Both the position numbers and the translations under genes were made by a program. Source: Clostridium mobile (GTDB lineage Bacteria > Bacillota > Clostridia > Clostridiales > Clostridiaceae). From it: DNA of 64,000 nucleotides. The notes under the pieces are model-generated. The model was given only the letters and a program-made list of their open reading frames with translations, was not told the DNA's origin and ran no database searches. Positions 15,486 through 23,678 of this stretch are shown here, in pieces. Location of the stretch: positions 248,001-312,000 of the forward strand of contig NZ_JAHLQF010000002.1 of assembly GCF_018918285.1 (NCBI RefSeq), written 5' to 3'. Every line of letters begins with the position of its first letter. Position 1 is the stretch's first letter.

Positions 15486-16838
15486 TTACCAGCCATTTCC
15501 CCAAAATAAATAGTCAGGAGCTTTAGAGCCCTGTCCATATGGTTCGCTCTGTATCATTACCAAGATGGCGTCCTTTGCGCCTTCTACCATTTTACTCTGT
15601 TCTGGTGGAGCTACTCCTACCATTTGAGCTCTTGATGTTTTTCTAAACCATACATCCTTAATTCCATTCCAATCGCCCTTATATATCCATTGATCCGCTG
15701 GTAATTCATTTCCCCATGCGCACTGATCTTCGATTGGACCATTTGGATTGGATTTGCCACCTCTATAAACTTCAATAGTGTATGAGTGGATGCCAAGTCT
15801 GCCATATGTCCAATCTATCATTTCGGCAGAAGTAGGATAATCGTCATAGGACTGCTTTGTATAAAATTTTCTGCCTGTAGTATTTTGGAGTGCATTTGTC
15901 ATATCAAGGGCCACTTTTTCCATGAAATTAGCGTCCACTGGTTTTTCAGGAGTATTACACCATGGTGTCAATACACATTGTATGCCTGTGTGAAGGGATG
16001 CTAGTGCATGGATTTTCTTTGTTAATAAGAAATTTTGAACAGCTTTTACTTCGGGTTCTGTAGCAGGGTTGGAGCCTGCTCTTGTATATGCATTTCCACC
16101 TAATGCTGGTTTTGTATCCACATCTAAGTAGTTCCACAAGTAATCAAAGGTTCTATTTAAATCAATATTACTTTGTTTTGGATCATCTCCGAATACTCCA
16201 TTTTTATCCCAGTCAGGGCTTTCCATACCAATTTTCTTTCTGTCTTTTATAGCTGAATCTTTTGCACCTACATATATATCAGCTATTACTCCGTCCCCAT
16301 CTGTATCTGTATATGGGTCGCTAAATACTATATTGTTGCCATTGCGGTCTGTAGGTCTTAAATTTTCTCTGATAGGATATATAAGTGATTGAGCGTATCC
16401 ATCAGGATTCATAACAGGTATGATATATACTATATAATTGTCTAAGATATTCTTTACTTTTTTATCAGCAGCATAATTTGTAGCTAGCCACCAAGCTGTG
16501 TAAGATGCACTTTCAGCGGATTCCTGTTCATTTCCATGGATATTTCCAATGACAGCAATACCAGTTTTGTTTTTTTCATTCTTTACATTGCTAGTTAGTT
16601 CTATGGCATTTATCTTTCTTTCCCTCCAAGTGTGACCGATTGGATAAGTCTTTGCTATCTTAGGATATTCTTTAGCTAGGTCTTTTAATAAATTATCATG
16701 GAATTCTAAAGTATGTCTTTCATCCCAATTGATATTTTTTAATTGATTATTTGTGTTATTGTCATTTTGAGCAAATACATAGCCAGAAGGTGTAATTAAT
16801 AATGCAAGAATTAAAATTAATACAGTAAGTTTTTTCAT
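15486..16838 (-). CDS. secreted M14-family zinc carboxypeptidase
   Basis: A 450-residue protein with a cleavable signal peptide (hydrophobic core about 4-20, likely cleavage after 'YVFA'). Zinc ligands are the His and Glu of 'GNIHGNEQES' and the His of 'ASLHTG'. 'NIDLNRTFDY' provides the substrate-binding Asn-Arg, and 'SYTIEVYRG' the catalytic Glu. A 'DTDGDGV' loop in an insertion around residues 160-170 looks like a calcium-binding site. It would remove C-terminal residues from peptides outside the cell. The ribosome-binding site is AAGGGGG. It is divergent from sstT. Confidence 0.9.
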   Translation of the reverse strand: MKKLTVLILILALLITPSGYVFAQNDNNTNNQLKNINWDERHTLEFHDNLLKDLAKEYPKIAKTYPIGHTWRERKINAIELTSNVKNEKNKTGIAVIGNIHGNEQESAESASYTAWWLATNYAADKKVKNILDNYIVYIIPVMNPDGYAQSLIYPIRENLRPTDRNGNNIVFSDPYTDTDGDGVIADIYVGAKDSAIKDRKKIGMESPDWDKNGVFGDDPKQSNIDLNRTFDYLWNYLDVDTKPALGGNAYTRAGSNPATEPEVKAVQNFLLTKKIHALASLHTGIQCVLTPWCNTPEKPVDANFMEKVALDMTNALQNTTGRKFYTKQSYDDYPTSAEMIDWTYGRLGIHSYTIEVYRGGKSNPNGPIEDQCAWGNELPADQWIYKGDWNGIKDVWFRKTSRAQMVGVAPPEQSKMVEGAKDAILVMIQSEPYGQGSKAPDYLFWGNGW

Positions 16839-17210
16839 GGTTATCCCCCTTTGAAATAATAAGTCATATATATTATTTTGTGATGTCTTAAATCATTTAG
16901 GATTTTAAAAGAAATTATTATTTAATTCATTGTTTTATTAAATTATATTCATCTTAGTTACAATATAGTTCAGTAAACCACTAATTATTAAATGGTGAAT
17001 TTTTTAAAATTTTTCAATGACTGTTCCTTAATTAGATCAAATTTTTCATTGAATGTACCTTATTTGGAATCAAATGTCTTTCAAATCTGTACATTACTCG
17101 TTGACAAGTGTCTATAAAACGTAGTACACTATAAATCTAGATTTATATATATAGGATTTATATTTTATTTAGTTGTGGCATTTATATCTTATTTAGGGGA
17201 GGAAAAGTTT
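16839..17210. promoter_or_regulatory. divergent promoter region peptidase/sstT
   Basis: About 370 bases without a gene. For sstT, TTGACA at 17101 and TACACT at 17125 are spaced by 18 bases and form a plausible sigma-A promoter. A repeated TTTTTCA(A)TGA / TTTTTCATTGAATGTACC segment near 17015-17065 is the only other structure seen. Confidence 0.5.
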
Positions 17211-18443
17211 ATGAAAAAACTAATGAAAAGCTGGAATGAATTAAGCCTAGTAAAAAGAATAATCATAGGTTTGGCTATTGGTATTATACTGGCTGTAACA
17301 ATTCCTGAAGTAGCAAAACCAATTGTTATCTTAGGTTCTTTATTTGTAGGTGCTTTAAAAGGGGTTGCACCTGTATTAGTATTCTTATTAGTAATGGCAG
17401 CAATTGCTCAACACAAGAGTGGACATCAAACTAACATGAAATCAATTATAGTTCTTTATCTTTTAGGAACATTTTTAGCTGGAGTTGCAGCGGTTGTTGT
17501 AAGTTTTATGTTTCCAGTAAATTTAACACTTACAGCCAGCGCTGAGAGTGTGACTGCTCCAGGTGGGGTTTCAGAGGTTCTAAAATCATTACTTATGAAT
17601 ATTGTTGATAATCCAGTAAAAGCTATTTATAATGCTAACTATATCGGTATATTATCTTGGTCAATACTTCTTGGACTTGCTTTAAGAGGAGCATCTGATT
17701 CTACAAAAACTATGATTTCTAATTTATCAGATGCAGTATCTCAAATAGTTAAATGGATCATAAACTTTGCACCATTAGGAATCATGGGGCTTGTATTTGA
17801 TACTATTGCTACAAATGGAATTGAGTCCTTACTTGGCTATGGACAACTACTTGCAGTTTTGATTGGTTGCATGGTCTTTGTGGCTCTTGTTATAAATCCA
17901 ATAATTGTGTTTATATATATTCGTAAAAACCCATTCCCACTTGTGCTTAAATGTTTAAAGGAAAGTGGTATTACAGCATTCTTTACACGTAGCTCAGCGG
18001 CGAACATTCCTGTGAATATGAGCTTATGTGAAAAATTAGGTTTAGATAAAAATACTTATTCTGTATCTATTCCATTAGGGGCTACAATTAATATGGCTGG
18101 TGCAGCTGTTACTATTGCTGTTTTAACCCTTGCAGCTGTTAATACTCTTGGCATTAAAGTGGACATAGGTACGTCCATAATCCTTAGCGTACTGTCAGCT
18201 GTAGCTGCTTGTGGTGCCTCAGGTGTTGCTGGTGGTTCTTTATTACTGATTCCTCTAGCATGCAGCTTATTTGGTATTCCAAACGATGTTGCTATGAAGG
18301 TAGTTGGTGTAGGATTTATCGTAGGTGTACTGCAAGACTCTTGCGAAACAGCACTTAACTCATCCACAGATGTGCTTTTCACAGCAACTGCTGAATTTGC
18401 AAAGTGGCGTAAACAGGGAAAAGAAATAGTTATTAATAAATAA
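17211..18443 (+). CDS. sstT: serine/threonine:Na+ symporter SstT
   Basis: A 410-residue dicarboxylate/amino-acid:cation symporter (DAACS) protein. The N-terminus '[24 protein letters not shown]' and '[20 protein letters not shown]' are typical of SstT. The substrate-binding core has the serine-rich '[13 protein letters not shown]' hairpin and the '[23 protein letters not shown]' motif (NMxGxA). The final segment has '[17 protein letters not shown]'. It takes up serine and threonine with sodium. The start at 17211 follows GGGGAGGAAAAG; the in-frame GTG at 17175 lacks support. Strong terminator downstream. Confidence 0.93.
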   Translation: MKKLMKSWNELSLVKRIIIGLAIGIILAVTIPEVAKPIVILGSLFVGALKGVAPVLVFLLVMAAIAQHKSGHQTNMKSIIVLYLLGTFLAGVAAVVVSFMFPVNLTLTASAESVTAPGGVSEVLKSLLMNIVDNPVKAIYNANYIGILSWSILLGLALRGASDSTKTMISNLSDAVSQIVKWIINFAPLGIMGLVFDTIATNGIESLLGYGQLLAVLIGCMVFVALVINPIIVFIYIRKNPFPLVLKCLKESGITAFFTRSSAANIPVNMSLCEKLGLDKNTYSVSIPLGATINMAGAAVTIAVLTLAAVNTLGIKVDIGTSIILSVLSAVAACGASGVAGGSLLLIPLACSLFGIPNDVAMKVVGVGFIVGVLQDSCETALNSSTDVLFTATAEFAKWRKQGKEIVINK

Positions 18444-18480
18444 AAATGAAATAATGGTGTTATTTTTACACATATTTAAG

Positions 18481-18523
18481 CCCTCTATTGGCAGTTTATC
18501 ATTGCTAATGGAGGGTTTTTGTT
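18481..18523 (+). terminator. terminator after sstT
   Basis: CCCTCTATTGGCAG pairs with CTAATGGAGGG (imperfect upper stem) and is followed by TTTTTGTTTT. Confidence 0.85.
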
Positions 18524-18755
18524 TTAGATAAGAATCCTTTAATTAGAAAACATTACAAAAAAGGTATAAATTAGGGTTGAAATATATACTTAAAAGGTAT
18601 AGAATAAAGTTATATGGTCTAATTATACTTTAAAAGAATATATTTCAAATATACTTGAGGCAATAAATCATACTAATTAGATAGATTTTAAATGTAAAAA
18701 GAATTGAAGGAGTTACTTGCATTAAACCATATTAATTCAAAGCGGAGGTGCATTT
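18524..18755. promoter_or_regulatory. upstream region of the acyl-CoA dehydrogenase fusion
   Basis: AT-rich leader with several near-repeated TATACTTAAAA/TATACTTTAAAA motifs (about 18586-18655) that may include promoter or operator half-sites. No coding potential seen. Confidence 0.35.
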
Positions 18756-20663
18756 ATGTTTTTTAAAACTACGGAACAACATGAAAATTTGAGGACAAAA
18801 ATCAGAGAGTTTGCTGAAGAGGAAATTAAACCTATTGCGTTTATGTTGGATCAGGAAAACAAATTCCCTTCCGAAGCAATTCATAAGCTAGCTGATATGG
18901 GTATGATGGGGATTCCATATTCAAAAGAGCAGGGCGGAGCAGGCTTAGATGTAATCAGCTATGCAATCGCCGTTGAGGAATTATCAAGAGTGGATGGAGG
19001 TACAGGAGTAATTCTTTCCGCTCATACATCTTTAGGTGCATATCCAATTGCTGCCTATGGAACAGAGGAGCAGAAGGAAAAATACTTAGTTCCATTAGCA
19101 AAGGGAGAGAAACTTGGAGCATTTGGTCTTACGGAAGAAAATGCGGGAAGTGATGCCGGTGGTACAGAAACCACTGCTGTATTAGAAGAGGATTATTACA
19201 TTTTAAATGGTGAAAAGATTTTTATCACCAACGCAGGTGAGGCTGATATTTATATTATTTTTGCGGTTACTACACCGAACATAGGTACTCGCGGCATCAG
19301 TGCCTTTATTGTAGAGAAGGGCTGGGAAGGATTTAGCTTTGGCAAACATTACGACAAGTTGGGTATTCGTTCTTCAGCCACTGGAGAGCTGATTTTCAAT
19401 GACGTGAAAGTGCCTAAGGAAAATTTATTAGGCAAAGAAGGCGATGGTTTTAAAATTGCTATGTCCACTTTAGATGGAGGCCGTATCGGTATTGCAGCTC
19501 AGGCCCTTGGAATAGCTCAGGGAGCTTATGAACATGCACTGGAGTATTCAAAAGAAAGAGTTCAGTTTGGAAAACCTATTTGCCATCAACAGATCATCTC
19601 TTTTAAGTTGGCAGATATGGCTACAAAGCTTAGAGCAGCTAGATTGCTTATTTACAGTGCCGCAGAGTTAAAAGAAAATCATGAGCGTTATAGTATGGAA
19701 GCTGCTATGGCAAAACAATATGCTTCAGATGTTTGTCTTGAGATTGTAAATGATGCTCTTCAAATATTTGGCGGAAGTGGCTATATGAAAGGCATGGAAG
19801 TTGAGCGTGCTTATAGAGATGCTAAAATTTGTACAATATATGAAGGAACTAATGAGATTCAGCGTATAGTTATCTCTGCTAACATCATAGGTAAGATGCC
19901 GAAAAGCGAGGGTGCAGGTAAAGTTTCTCAAAGTGGGCCTGTCACAGGCTATCGTAAGAAAGTGATTTTTAAGGAAGGAACTGCTGAAGAAAGAGTTAAT
20001 GCTCTTGTGGAAGCTCTTAAGGCAGATGGCTATGATTTCACAGTGGGAATTCCTTTGGATACTCCTATTAGTAAAGCTGAAAGAGTAGTCAGCGTAGGAC
20101 TAGGCATAGGGGAAAAGGAAAATATGAGACTTATAGAAGATTTAGCAGTTCAAGCTGGTGCAGCTATAGGCTCTTCTCGTCCAGTAGCTGAAACACTTAA
20201 ATATGTACCGTTGAATCGTTATGTTGGTATGTCAGGACAAAAATTTAAAGGGAATCTTTACATTGCCTGCGGTATTTCAGGTGCAGGTCAACATTTAAAA
20301 GGTATAAAGGATGCTTCTACAATTGTTGCTATAAATATAAATCCTAATGCGAAAATTTTTAAGAACTCAGACTATGGTATCGTTGGAGATTTAATGGAGA
20401 TATTGCCATTGCTAACTGCTGCTTTAGATAACGGAGAAGCAAAAAATGAGGCTCCACCAATGAAGAAGATGAAGAGAGCTGTTCCAAAGAAAGCCGTTCC
20501 AACTTGGAAATATCATGTATGTAACGGATGTGGTTATGAATACGATCCTGGCTTAGGTGATCCAGAAGGAGAAGTAGCTCCAGGTACACTCTTTGAAGAT
20601 ATACCTGAAGAATGGACCTGCCCTGCTTGTGGTGAAGAAAAAGATATGTTTATAGAAGTTTAA
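18756..20663 (+). CDS. acyl-CoA dehydrogenase - EtfA C-domain - rubredoxin fusion
   Basis: A 635-residue three-part redox enzyme. Residues 1-378 are an acyl-CoA dehydrogenase ('LTEENAGSDAGGTETTA', 'YSKERVQFGKPI', 'QIFGGSGYMKGMEVERAYRDAKICTIYEGTNEIQ'). The catalytic Glu should be that of 'YEGTNE'. Residues about 400-560 match the FAD-binding C-terminal domain of EtfA ('SSRPVAETLKYVPLNRYVGMSGQ', 'GISGAGQHLKGIK', 'DYGIVGDLMEILP'). The last 50 residues are rubredoxin with CNGCGY and CPACG iron ligands. Electrons could pass from acyl-CoA through the two flavins to rubredoxin and then to the flavodiiron protein next door. No separate EtfB gene is present. Confidence 0.9.
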   Translation: MFFKTTEQHENLRTKIREFAEEEIKPIAFMLDQENKFPSEAIHKLADMGMMGIPYSKEQGGAGLDVISYAIAVEELSRVDGGTGVILSAHTSLGAYPIAAYGTEEQKEKYLVPLAKGEKLGAFGLTEENAGSDAGGTETTAVLEEDYYILNGEKIFITNAGEADIYIIFAVTTPNIGTRGISAFIVEKGWEGFSFGKHYDKLGIRSSATGELIFNDVKVPKENLLGKEGDGFKIAMSTLDGGRIGIAAQALGIAQGAYEHALEYSKERVQFGKPICHQQIISFKLADMATKLRAARLLIYSAAELKENHERYSMEAAMAKQYASDVCLEIVNDALQIFGGSGYMKGMEVERAYRDAKICTIYEGTNEIQRIVISANIIGKMPKSEGAGKVSQSGPVTGYRKKVIFKEGTAEERVNALVEALKADGYDFTVGIPLDTPISKAERVVSVGLGIGEKENMRLIEDLAVQAGAAIGSSRPVAETLKYVPLNRYVGMSGQKFKGNLYIACGISGAGQHLKGIKDASTIVAININPNAKIFKNSDYGIVGDLMEILPLLTAALDNGEAKNEAPPMKKMKRAVPKKAVPTWKYHVCNGCGYEYDPGLGDPEGEVAPGTLFEDIPEEWTCPACGEEKDMFIEV

Positions 20664-20675
20664 TTATTATAAGAA

Positions 20676-20743
20676 TAGTTCTTACAAGTATGGTATTTAT
20701 AAGTATGATTCTTATAAATATGAACTCTTATAAGTAAGCAAAC
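20676..20743. repeat. short degenerate tandem repeats between fusion enzyme and fprA
   Basis: About four imperfect units of 15 bases, each centred on TTATAAGTATG-like sequence. The meaning is unknown; they could be operator half-sites or simple slippage. Confidence 0.55.
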
Positions 20744-20781
20744 GTAATAATGTGTTTTTAGTGTGAAGGAGGATTAGATTT

Positions 20782-21981
20782 ATGCATTGTGTTAGAAATA
20801 TAACTGAAGATCTTTATTGGGTTGGTGGCAACGATCGCCGACTTGCTCTCTTTGAAAATATTCATCCCATTCCAAGGGGTGTTTCATATAACTCTTATTT
20901 ACTTTTAGATGAGAAGACAGTGCTCTTTGATACGGTGGACTGGTCAATATGTCGTCAGTTCCTTGAAAATATTCAAGGAGTTCTAGGGGACAGACCTTTA
21001 GATTACATGGTAATCAACCATATGGAGCCTGATCATGCAGCATGTATTGAAGAGATTGTTCTTCGTTATCCGGATGTAAAGATTGTATGTACTGAAAAAG
21101 CTTTTATGTTCATGAATCAGTTTGGTTTCCGTATAGATGGCAAAATAATAGAAGTAAAAGAAGGGGACACAATGTCCTTTGGAAAACATAACGTTGTATT
21201 TGTGTCTGCTCCAATGGTACATTGGCCAGAAGCTATGGTGACATACGATACTACCGACGGCATATTATTTTCCGCTGATGCCTTTGGCTCTTTCGGTGCA
21301 TTAGATGGTAAGCTATTTAATGATGAGTTAAACTTTGATAGAGATTGGATTGATGATGCCAGAAGATATTATACAAATATTGTAGGCAAGTATGGCCCTC
21401 ATGTTCAGGCTCTATTAAAGAAGGCAAGCACTATAGACATCAAGATTATATGTCCTCTACATGGACCAGTATGGCGTAATGATTTCGGGTACTTATTAGA
21501 TAAATACGACAAGTGGAGTCGATATCAGCCTGAGGAAAAGGGCGTAATGATAGTTTATGGAACAATGTACGGAAATACAGAAGCCGCTGCCAACGATTTG
21601 GCAACAAGGCTAGTGAAAAAGGGAATGACTAATGTGGTTATGTATGATGTTTCAAAAACTCATGTGTCCTATTTGATTTCTGAAACATTCAAATATAGTC
21701 ATGTGGTGCTTGCATCAGTAACTTATAACTTAAATATTTATCCACCAATGTTAAATTATCTAATGGATATGAAGGCGTTAAACCTTCAAAAACGTACTTT
21801 TGCTTTAATAGAAAATGGTTCCTGGGCTCCTCAATCCGGTAAACTTATGCGTGAACTTTTAGATGATATGAAAGAAATGAATGTGTTAGACAGCGACATA
21901 TCAGTAAATTCCAGCATGAAAGAAGAAGATGGAGACTCAATGGACGCTCTAGCTGACAGCATCATAGAATCAATGAAGTAG
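20782..21981 (+). CDS. fprA: flavodiiron protein (oxygen/NO reductase)
   Basis: A 399-residue A-type flavoprotein. The N-terminal metallo-beta-lactamase-like domain has diiron ligands in 'NHMEPDH' (H80, E82, D84, H85), further ligands in 'VHWPE', 'SADAFGS' and 'CPLHGP', and an FMN-binding flavodoxin domain from about residue 252 ('YGTMYGNTEAAA'). Clostridial FprA proteins reduce O2 to water with electrons from rubredoxin. The upstream fusion carries a rubredoxin domain, so the two probably form an oxygen-scavenging pair. The ribosome-binding site is AAGGAGG. Whether it shares a transcript with the upstream gene is not clear (118-base gap). Confidence 0.94.
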   Translation: MHCVRNITEDLYWVGGNDRRLALFENIHPIPRGVSYNSYLLLDEKTVLFDTVDWSICRQFLENIQGVLGDRPLDYMVINHMEPDHAACIEEIVLRYPDVKIVCTEKAFMFMNQFGFRIDGKIIEVKEGDTMSFGKHNVVFVSAPMVHWPEAMVTYDTTDGILFSADAFGSFGALDGKLFNDELNFDRDWIDDARRYYTNIVGKYGPHVQALLKKASTIDIKIICPLHGPVWRNDFGYLLDKYDKWSRYQPEEKGVMIVYGTMYGNTEAAANDLATRLVKKGMTNVVMYDVSKTHVSYLISETFKYSHVVLASVTYNLNIYPPMLNYLMDMKALNLQKRTFALIENGSWAPQSGKLMRELLDDMKEMNVLDSDISVNSSMKEEDGDSMDALADSIIESMK

Positions 21982-22043
21982 TTTTGAAGAAGTAAATTTA
22001 AAAGACATGTATCTTACTCTGTAAGTAGGAGCATCATATTATA

Positions 22044-22088
22044 ACAATAAACCTTCTGTCCATGCAATATATGGATAGGAGGTTTTTA
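22044..22088 (+). terminator. terminator after fprA
   Basis: AAACCTTCTGTCCAT pairs with ATGGATAGGAGGTTT, followed by TTTATTTT. Confidence 0.85.
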
Positions 22089-22155
22089 TTTTAAAAAGAA
22101 GGAAGCTAAAATAATAGAAGTTGCTTATTTAAGAGAGAAAGAAAGACTTAAAGAT

Positions 22156-22185
22156 TTGACATATAGCTGACTTGTCAACTATAAT
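22156..22185 (+). promoter_or_regulatory. promoter with overlapping inverted repeat upstream of marR-like gene
   Basis: TTGACA (22156-22161) and TATAAT (22180-22185) are separated by 18 bases. The -35 TTGACA and a TTGTCAA at 22172-22178 form an inverted repeat across the promoter spacer, the expected layout for autorepression by a MarR protein. Confidence 0.65.
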
Positions 22186-22211
22186 ATTGTAAAATAAAGA
22201 TGGTGATAAAT

Positions 22212-22643
22212 ATGAAAAACATATACGAAGAATTTGGAAGATGGATATCCATATTATATAGACAGTTTCAGATATTTATAAATAATGAATTAAAGGACTT
22301 AAATATAACATCAGGTGAATATATATATTTAATAAAACTCTATGAAAACAAAGAATTGACTCAAGAGGATTTAGCTGAAATATATTATATCGATAAGGCA
22401 GCGATAACAAGGAGTATAAGTAGCCTTGAGGATAAAGGATATATAAAAAGAGTAAAAAATGAAAGTGACAAAAGATCATATAAAATACAAGTTACAGAAA
22501 AGGCTTTAATGGTTAAACACAGGATATACAATGCATTAAAGTCTTGGGATGATTTGATTTCATCAGATGTAAATGATGGAGAATTAAAAATGGTATCTGA
22601 TATATTAAAGAATATGTCAGTAAAGGCACTGAATAGAGATTAA
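22212..22643 (+). CDS. MarR-family transcriptional regulator
   Basis: A 143-residue winged-helix regulator. 'ITSGEYIYLIKLYENKELTQEDLAEIYYIDKAAITRSISSLEDKGYIKRV' spans the HTH and 'NESDKRSYKIQVTEKA' the wing with the conserved Asp-Arg pair. The start at 22212 has GGTGAT just upstream, whereas the ATG at 22200 lacks a site. The gene ends nine bases before a small membrane-protein gene. An inverted repeat overlapping its promoter suggests autoregulation. The ligand is unknown. Confidence 0.9.
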   Translation: MKNIYEEFGRWISILYRQFQIFINNELKDLNITSGEYIYLIKLYENKELTQEDLAEIYYIDKAAITRSISSLEDKGYIKRVKNESDKRSYKIQVTEKALMVKHRIYNALKSWDDLISSDVNDGELKMVSDILKNMSVKALNRD

Positions 22644-22652
22644 TAAAGGTGG

Positions 22653-22889
22653 ATGATGTTTGTGAAAATAAGTAAGAAGTACAGGGGAATCGTATTTTCA
22701 TGTCTTGCTGCTGTATTTATATCTGTGCCCATTGCATTTTTTATGGTAATAATAAATTATGGATTTAGAGCAGGTTTCTTCATGGCATTTTTAAAATCTT
22801 CATTGGTAGGTACAGCCATTTCTGTGCCATTAGCTAATATACTTATTCCAGTGGCGGACAAGATAGTAAATAAGATAGTGGAGGAGTAG
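22653..22889 (+). CDS. small membrane protein, DUF2798 family
   Basis: A protein of up to 78 residues with two transmembrane helices (about 13-34 and 44-66), 'SCLAAVFISVPIAFFMVIINYGF' and 'AFLKSSLVGTAISVPLANILIPVADKIV', matching the DUF2798 pattern. AAAGGTGG sits directly against the ATG at 22653, so the GTG at 22662 may be the true start. It is coupled to the upstream MarR gene and probably repressed by it. MarR-DUF2798 pairs recur in Firmicutes, but the function is unknown. Confidence 0.82.
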   Translation: MMFVKISKKYRGIVFSCLAAVFISVPIAFFMVIINYGFRAGFFMAFLKSSLVGTAISVPLANILIPVADKIVNKIVEE

Positions 22890-22939
22890 TAACAGCTCCT
22901 TGGTTAAAAATTATAGAAAACACAAAAAAATAAGGTTAT

Positions 22940-22978
22940 AAAATAATTGCATCTGTATAGACTAATGCAATTATTTTT
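22940..22978 (+). terminator. terminator after the DUF2798 gene
   Basis: Arms AATAATTGCAT / ATGCAATTATT with a 12-base loop, followed by TTT. Confidence 0.8.
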
Positions 22979-22997
22979 ACATTTTGGAGGACAACTA

Positions 22998-23138
22998 ATG
23001 ATTACAGGTGAATTAAAAAGCAAAATAGATAGAATATGGGAAGATAGATACAACACTTCAGTATGCAATGGCTGATGATACAGTGTGAAATTTTGTAAAT
23101 GACTTTCTAGCGGGAGATATTTCAAGAGGTGAGATTAT
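22998..23138 (+). pseudogene. decayed remnant: HsdM-like start fused to another gene's tail
   Basis: After GGAGGACAACTA, an ATG opens MITGELKSKIDRIWE, which resembles the start of type I restriction methylase HsdM proteins, then ends at a TGA within 26 codons. In another frame, DTTLQYAMADDTV, an in-frame stop, and NFVNDFLAGDISRGEIINE look like the C-terminus of a different lost protein that would overlap the next gene. Together they indicate deletion between two genes. Confidence 0.6.
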
Positions 23139-23140
23139 TA

Positions 23141-23404
23141 ATGAATGATATTCAAAAAAATGATTTGTTTTATGTCTGTTGTCTTATAGAATTTATAGGT
23201 AGAAAAAGTAAAAATAGAAGATCAACAATTGTTCAAATATTAGGTAAAAAAGAGCTAGCTAGACAATTAGATATTGCGGAAGTTAATCATTGTCTATCAT
23301 TTGAGCAAGTTTCAGATGAAATATCAGATTTCGATTCATCTGTTTATTATAGCAATCCAGAGTATTTAAAGTATTCTTATTTAGAAGAAAAATTATTGGA
23401 GTAA
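23141..23404 (+). CDS. conserved small protein of unknown function
   Basis: An 87-residue soluble protein. The central 'FIGRKSKNRRSTIVQILGKKELARQLDIAEVNHCLSFEQVSDEI' looks conserved and helical, and the tail is acidic ('YSYLEEKLLE'). There is no membrane segment, signal or catalytic motif that I recognise. The ATG at 23141 has AGAGGTGAG upstream and is preferred to the GTG at 23129. It follows a decayed gene whose last codons overlap it, so it probably was the last gene of a small operon, possibly toxin-antitoxin-like. That role is a guess. Confidence 0.65.
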   Translation: MNDIQKNDLFYVCCLIEFIGRKSKNRRSTIVQILGKKELARQLDIAEVNHCLSFEQVSDEISDFDSSVYYSNPEYLKYSYLEEKLLE

Positions 23405-23465
23405 TGGGATTTTATTTATTTACATTTAAAGTCAAATAGAGATTTATATACAAAATGAATAGCTG

Positions 23466-23498
23466 TGAAAAAGTGGATTCTTGAGAATTCACTTTTTT
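23466..23498 (+). terminator. terminator after the small conserved gene
   Basis: AAAAAGTGGATTCTTG / GAGAATTCACTTTTT hairpin with T-run. Confidence 0.82.
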
Positions 23499-23678
23499 TC
23501 TTTGTTATGTGTAATATACATAGCTAGTGCATGTATTATTAAGTAGATAGAAGTTATCAAGGGTAATTTATGGTAAAATATGGTTGAAGGAAATTGTAGT
23601 AAGGAGTACAATACTAATTACAATCATACTAAAATATATTAGCATCTTAGTAGATGCAGGAGAGGGGGAATATTAGAA

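Noticed and set aside
15786-16004. 72-codon frame antisense to the M14 peptidase
   Set aside because: It is a shadow of the strongly supported peptidase gene on the other strand, without its own ribosome-binding site.
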